The notes under the pieces were generated by a model. It was not told where the DNA came from, did not search any database, and worked only from the letters and a program-made list of their open reading frames with translations. The position numbers were made by a program, and so were the translations under genes. This document shows, piece after piece, positions 58,649 to 64,000 of a stretch of 64,000 bases of DNA (positions are counted from its first letter, which is position 1; every line of letters begins with the position of its first letter). The stretch is from Chionis minor (Eukaryota; Chordata; Aves; Charadriiformes; Chionididae): assembly GCA_013398295.1 (NCBI GenBank), contig VZSF01010129.1:445565-509564 (forward strand), read 5' to 3'.

Positions 58649-61203
58649 GCCTTGTTACACTTAGCACTTGCTCGAATGCCTTCTGCCCAGCTGAGAAACA
58701 TCATCACCTTTTAGAAACACCCCAGCAAGGGCTTTTGGAAAACAGCCAAATCTCAAGGACTCTTTGGCACCCTCAGGGCTTAGAAAAGAAAGAAAAAAAG
58801 TCTAGAAAAAAGTCTAGAAAACTTCTCAAATGTTTCAGGAAACTGCAAGATTAGTTTAAACTATTAATTGCACAATTACAGGTGATGTTCTGTAGATGAA
58901 CTTAGTTTCTCAGCCATCTTTCACAGGTTCCAAAGGTCTCAACAGTCTGTGAATCACAAACACTGTCTGGGAGATGCTATGTCTAGAAGTATGCTGTACA
59001 CAAATGGAATCATTACATTTACAAAATAAATATTTTTATTATTATTTGTATTTTCTAGTTTGTTTGTTTTTTTCTTACTTCAGAGGTCAATTTGATATCG
59101 GTACTATCTGGTAAACAACATAGTATTATATGCTATGCATGGAGACTTTTTTATAAAATACTTCCAAAAGTAGTTTTACTGCTTTTATTTTCTCTACTTC
59201 AGGTTGACTAAATATGTATGTACTCAATGTTCAAACATCACATAACTCAAAAATCCCCCAAAGCTGTGACTTTGAGTTGAAAATAGTAAAAAAGCGTACC
59301 ATTTTAGGAAGGGAAGAAAGGTAAATCAATGACTTAATTTTTGGGTTTTGCATCTCTAAGGAGAACTGATAATTCCCCTTTAAAAATTTCACCCTCCAAT
59401 AAATTTATAAATAGACCTGGCTGCAGCTACAAGTGGGATGCAGAAGCTGCAGGATACTGAAGCGACTCCCATAACATTTAAGTGAGGATGTACATCAAAC
59501 CAGGAGATTTATAGCAATCCCCTGCTATTAGACACACTTTTCCTGCAAGTGTGAGTTCCCCTATTAGCAGCTCAGCGGGGGACTCCATTTACCCTGCAAG
59601 CTTCCTGAAGTGGTCTGATGCATGCAAAATGTTTAAATTTTGGGAGAACCACAAACAGCAGTATCTCCGAAGCATGACCTATTTTTTTTTAATTGCTCAC
59701 AAAACGAGACACGTCCAAAGTGACACGGATACAAATAGCTTAACTTGAACTTGTCTAGAGCCAGCTTTGTAAATTGCACACCGTAAGAAGGATTTGGTTA
59801 TGAAGCTTTGTCAGTTAAGTCAACAATCCATCAGGTGAAAAACTGATGCTCCAGTATCTCAGAGACCAACCTTCTTGCAAAGGAGAAATTACAACAACAA
59901 CGAGGCCGCCCCAGGCTTTGATTAGTCTTCCTGTACCTGACAAAGAGCCCGCTCGCAAAAAGCATTTTGTCAGCAACTTCAGGACGGCAGTTTTATATTC
60001 CTGCAGACTGCTAGAGTTAAGCATTTTCAAAATGCCTCATATCTTAAAGCTTTAAGGTCTTTCTCCCTTTTTCAGCATGTACTTTTTAACATTATTGGAG
60101 AAATACCAGCCTAGTTAATTTTGAAATGTGACATTGTGATGGATTGTGAACTGTGGTAGGTATGTACATCTACAAACTGGGAATTCACCCAGGGGAAGCA
60201 CCTGTAGGTAAAAATCTCCCGATTTAAAAAGCACCAGATACTGTTTCTTGAGGATACTCACTAAAATGTGTTTGTGATTAAGAAGCTTGAGAGACTGTCT
60301 TTTGTTTAGCTGAGATTAAATATGGTAATCTAAAGTCTCAAAGTCCCGAATCACAAAAATTTGTCACATTTCTGCTTATAAAAATGTTCTATTAAAATCT
60401 AGCTCTGGAGTGAATGAACAGTAAAAAAGAAGTTCTGTAATTGATTCTGAAGTTAGATTACAGTCATTAGATAAGAATTTGGTTAGGTATCAAGACATTT
60501 GTTTATAAGGCTTTTATTTATTATTTGCATTTTGTTTTCACATCTAGCTTCAACTCTTCTGAAAGAGATTAAACGGACACTGTTTTTGATTTTGACACCA
60601 CCAACTGCAAAATCATCCTTGAGATTTAGTAATACCAGTCCAGGAACGCTTACAAATAATTTGCAACTGTGGGCTAGATATAATTAGTGTGGCTTGCTGA
60701 ATGAACCCTTTTCTTTGCATTTTTAACAGTCATGCCTATGTTGATGTGAAGGCAGAATCGCTTTAGTGTCAATGTCCATTTTAGATAGTAGTGCAGTGGT
60801 GAAGGCATATTTCTCTTGTAACCACTACCCGTTTTCTTAGATCTCTCATCATTCATAGAAAACTGTGTTTGGTAGGATTTTCTTCAAACTGATAGATCAA
60901 ACGTGAAACTACTCTCAAATGCAGGTTATGAGTCTTACATTGTGCATATCTCTATGGCTGCTCACCACTTCCAGACATTATAAATAAGGGGGACGGGGGA
61001 GGAAGGTGAAAGCAGAAAGAATTACAGGTACACCTCATCTTCTGACACTGTTACATCTGGACTGCTCCAGCATTACTCTGGCCTGTTAAATGGCAACTTG
61101 CAGATTCACCATGTTAATGTACCCACAGCAAATAACTAACCAGTTTGCATTTTGCTTCCATCATGGAAAAATTTAATTTTGAGAAAAACAATGCTTTGGG
61201 CTT

Positions 61204-61222
61204 CCCCCCCCCCCCCCCCCCC
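61204..61222. repeat. Poly-C run, 19 bases
   Basis: Nineteen consecutive C, between CTT and ACTTTGG. Exact length is unreliable because homopolymers of this size are prone to sequencing error. Confidence 0.9.
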
Positions 61223-63076
61223 ACTTTGGCTTGTCCCAAAATAGAAATTAAAGTTACAAGTTTTTTTCTCTTTTGGAATTTAAAAGGCATTTATGCAAAT
61301 GAGGTATAAGCATATGACACCAGAGTTGCATAGGTCTTTTCTCCTTTTCATTTAATACAATAAACTCTTGTATGCAAACACCAGATCTCATCGTAGAGCT
61401 AATATATATAGCTAATATATAATTACTATGAGATTAGATGTGATCCTAATTTAGCAGTAATCAGGTATGAATGAGATGGGATTTTTAAATGAACACTTCG
61501 CTGTATGCCAGTTCAGTCCTTTCATTGGAAAGACTCTAAATACAGTAGCATTTTACTTAGAGTAAAACCTCTTTTGGCAGAGTAAGGCTTCTTTTATCAG
61601 TGAAGTTTCAACATTTGAGAAGATCGTGAAACTATACAAGAATTTAACTACAGTCAAAGGTTCTGAGGCCCTATGACTGATTTCAGTGTGAGCACTGCTC
61701 TTCAAGATGGTTATACACAACTAGTTTCTCTGAGTTCACTTAGTATTGTTCATATATTACATTATTAAGAAATTTGGCTAATATCCCCAAACTGTTCTCT
61801 GCTGGGAAGTCAACATTAACCAAATCCAGGGTTCCACACGCTCACACACAATGTGGACATTTGAAGAACAAAGCAATGGTAACCAGAACTCCCTATACTG
61901 CTGAAAGAGCATCCTTTCCAACCACAAAGTTGGAGGAAAAGTTTTGGCGCAAGTAGAGACAACAGCTTAATATATTCCTAAAGAATAGTTTAATTGGCTT
62001 TGTATAACTATTTCCCTCCTGCTCAGATATTGGTATGCCCCCATTCCTATTCTCCGAACCATGTGGAAAACATACTCTTCTGCCACATTAGATTTCATAC
62101 TTTATATTATTTAAATACCATGGCACTGTGTGTTATTAATCAAAATCTAAATATTTTAGAGCTGTTTGTTAAACAATTTTCTAGCATCAAAACCTTACAA
62201 AATCACAATCTGAGACACTCAACTTCCTTGAAGCTCTCTTCAGAGAACACTTCAAAGAGGAAGCCTTTTGTAGAGGTCACTTAACTATATTCAACCCTAT
62301 AAATGCAACGAAACATTTTCTGTTTTAAAAGTTAGCAAGAAGAAATGTTATGTAATTGTTTTAAATTGTTGAACGACTTAAAAAGTCATGTTAAAACAGT
62401 TAAGTTCCATGATGAGACTTGTCATAACTTTTGACATGCATAAGCTATAAAGCATGCCTATTATTAATTTCAGGAATAGTTTTGGATACCTACACTGAAT
62501 TAAACTGTCACAGTTGACGGAATTATTAAGCAAGATTATAGACCATACTCAGAAATGCAAATAGTGCCCATTTCAGAAGTCGCCTTGGTAGTAGTTATGA
62601 GTCCTAGAGCAACCTACAACGACCGGTCACACCGGAGCAGGGTATGAAAGCTCTTTTTGTTTAAGACTTCTCAGTCTTAGTTGCAGTAGAATGAGTGATG
62701 TGAATGCAAGAGATTTCAGCCATTAATAAATTTAGTACATCTCATTAACATTTTTCACATGCACATACAACCGACGTGGAGCGTAAAAAAGGAGCACGTA
62801 GTACTTGTCACCTGATTTCAAACCTGCGGATTTGTTGCCTGTGCGAAACGATCTCAGACTGAGTAACCTCACCGCAGCAAATAAAATCTAGTGGACAGTC
62901 ATGCGGATGAACAATCCTGACATTATCAATCAAACTGCAGGCACCTCTAGTACCACTTTCACCTTTTTATATCAAGTGATGTGTGATCAAGGAGTGTTAG
63001 ATCAACCCCGACATTGCTCTGTCGCTAAACCAAAAGGAGATACTCAAGCAGACAGTCTAATGCCGAACCTGCTGCA

Positions 63077-63112
63077 TTCTTAAAAGTGGAATTAGCGTTC
63101 TTAAAAGTGGAA
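63077..63112 (+). repeat. Two-copy 21-bp tandem repeat
   Basis: TTCTTAAAAGTGGAA at 63077-63091 recurs at 63098-63112, with ATTAGCG between. Confidence 0.8.
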
Positions 63113-64000
63113 ATACATCAGTGCATGTACGTTTTTGAAATGTGGGGAAAATTAATTTACTTACAGAACTATTTTCAGCTACATGTTAGAAAAAAAATCT
63201 AAATTTTAAATAAAGAGCTACAGGATTTGTGACGCTGTTTTCAACAGTGCTGTTTTCAGGATCACTGCAATGTTTCTAGTTCACAAACTAAACGGAAGAT
63301 TCGACCTTATGCCAGTAGTCTCATTGAAGCCTTACGACCAGATAACCACGTACCAATGTCATTTACACATGTGCAAATCTGGAGTATCCTCTCTGGAATT
63401 AATTTAAACTACTCTTGTGAATGCACATCTAGGGAAAAGAGTATGGAAATTAAAGCACATTGTTTAGCGACAGTTTTTAAAGATATACAAATATTCTCTT
63501 TAGTTAGTACAAAGAAAACATGGGCATACATGCATACGTACGGATGTACACACTTGCACACCTCCCCTAAAAAAGTAGCATGCCAGTATTGGCTGACTAG
63601 CAGCTCGTCATTTTGATCCAGGTAATCAACACAGAAATAACATATACTTAATTTTTCTTCTCCTCTGAGAAATTTTAAATAACAACATTGAAGTAATTCA
63701 TGGAACCTTTTCCTATTCTGTGTTAAAAAAACCAAACTATTGATACTAAAACACAGTCCTAGCTGTCGATAAAATTACAAAAAATTTATTATAAATAAGC
63801 CTTGCAAAAATAAATAGTTTTGTCCCTGTTTCCAGAAACAAGATGGTATTAGCAGACAAACTATTAAGCATAATAATCTGGACATGTTTGCCACTACCAA
63901 GTGTGTCGAGGGCCTAGAACAATGATTATTTCTTAGTCACACACATTACTTGAATCCAAAATAAAATTGCCGGTGTTTCTGGGGCAGAATCAATGTTTAA

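Larger units (their letters stand above)
58650..64000. other. Intergenic DNA, right end of window
   Basis: AT-rich unique sequence. Open frames of 60-108 codons show no recognisable identity. A 19-base C run, a 21-bp tandem repeat and an AGCTAATATAT tandem (about 61398-61425) are the only structures noted. Confidence 0.7.

Noticed and set aside
63409..63735. 108-codon minus open frame at the right end
   Set aside because: Cysteine- and tyrosine-rich chance translation of AT-rich DNA with no splice signals or family match.

Overview
The window looks like part of a bird genome. The evidence is three non-LTR retrotransposon copies of the CR1 family (two oriented minus, one plus, the best with the CR1-type ATTCTATG 3' tail) plus a smaller CR1 scrap, otherwise sparse interspersed repeats, AT-rich unique sequence, and a vertebrate gene with long introns. 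No bacterial-style genes, operons or CRISPR arrays are present, and almost every open frame of 60-150 codons is a chance frame in non-coding DNA.

The one gene recognised with confidence is the 5' part of OLA1 (Obg-like ATPase 1, YchF family), on the minus strand. Three coding exons are readable and join in phase with GT-AG introns: 43074-42974 (start codon to the middle of the P-loop), 39909-39766 (rest of the P-loop and the following beta-strand region), and 29740-29613 (the DxxG switch region). Together they give about 124 residues of a protein usually close to 396 aa. I found no later exon in 1-29612, so the rest of the gene should lie off the left edge and intron 4 is at least 29.6 kb.

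The promoter region (about 41.6-43.4 kb) is a CpG island and is badly assembled. It has a 689-base N gap (42231-42919), isolated single Ns at 41779 and 43111, and a 202-base block that appears identically at 42029-42230 and 43112-43313. Coding exon 2 sits on a roughly 190-base island between these breaks. A CR1 copy (43351-45011) abuts the island on the upstream side and lacks its 3' end, probably because of the same breakpoint or a deletion.

Upstream of OLA1 (45-64 kb) the sequence is mostly AT-rich intergenic DNA with two more CR1 copies (55165-55730 plus, 58084-58648 minus). The plus copy is nested in an unexplained GC-rich block that also contains a textbook G-quadruplex motif. The most intriguing item is a 172-nt, well-spliced-looking open segment at 57511-57340 (minus) that reads like a real internal coding exon but that I cannot assign to any protein.

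Intron 4 additionally holds a 30-bp-armed imperfect hairpin (481-590), a degenerate tRNA-derived SINE-like segment (about 20356-20426) and several small palindromes and compositional islands. Nothing here amounts to a demonstrated new system. The orphan exon, the hairpin and the duplicated promoter block are the places to look first.
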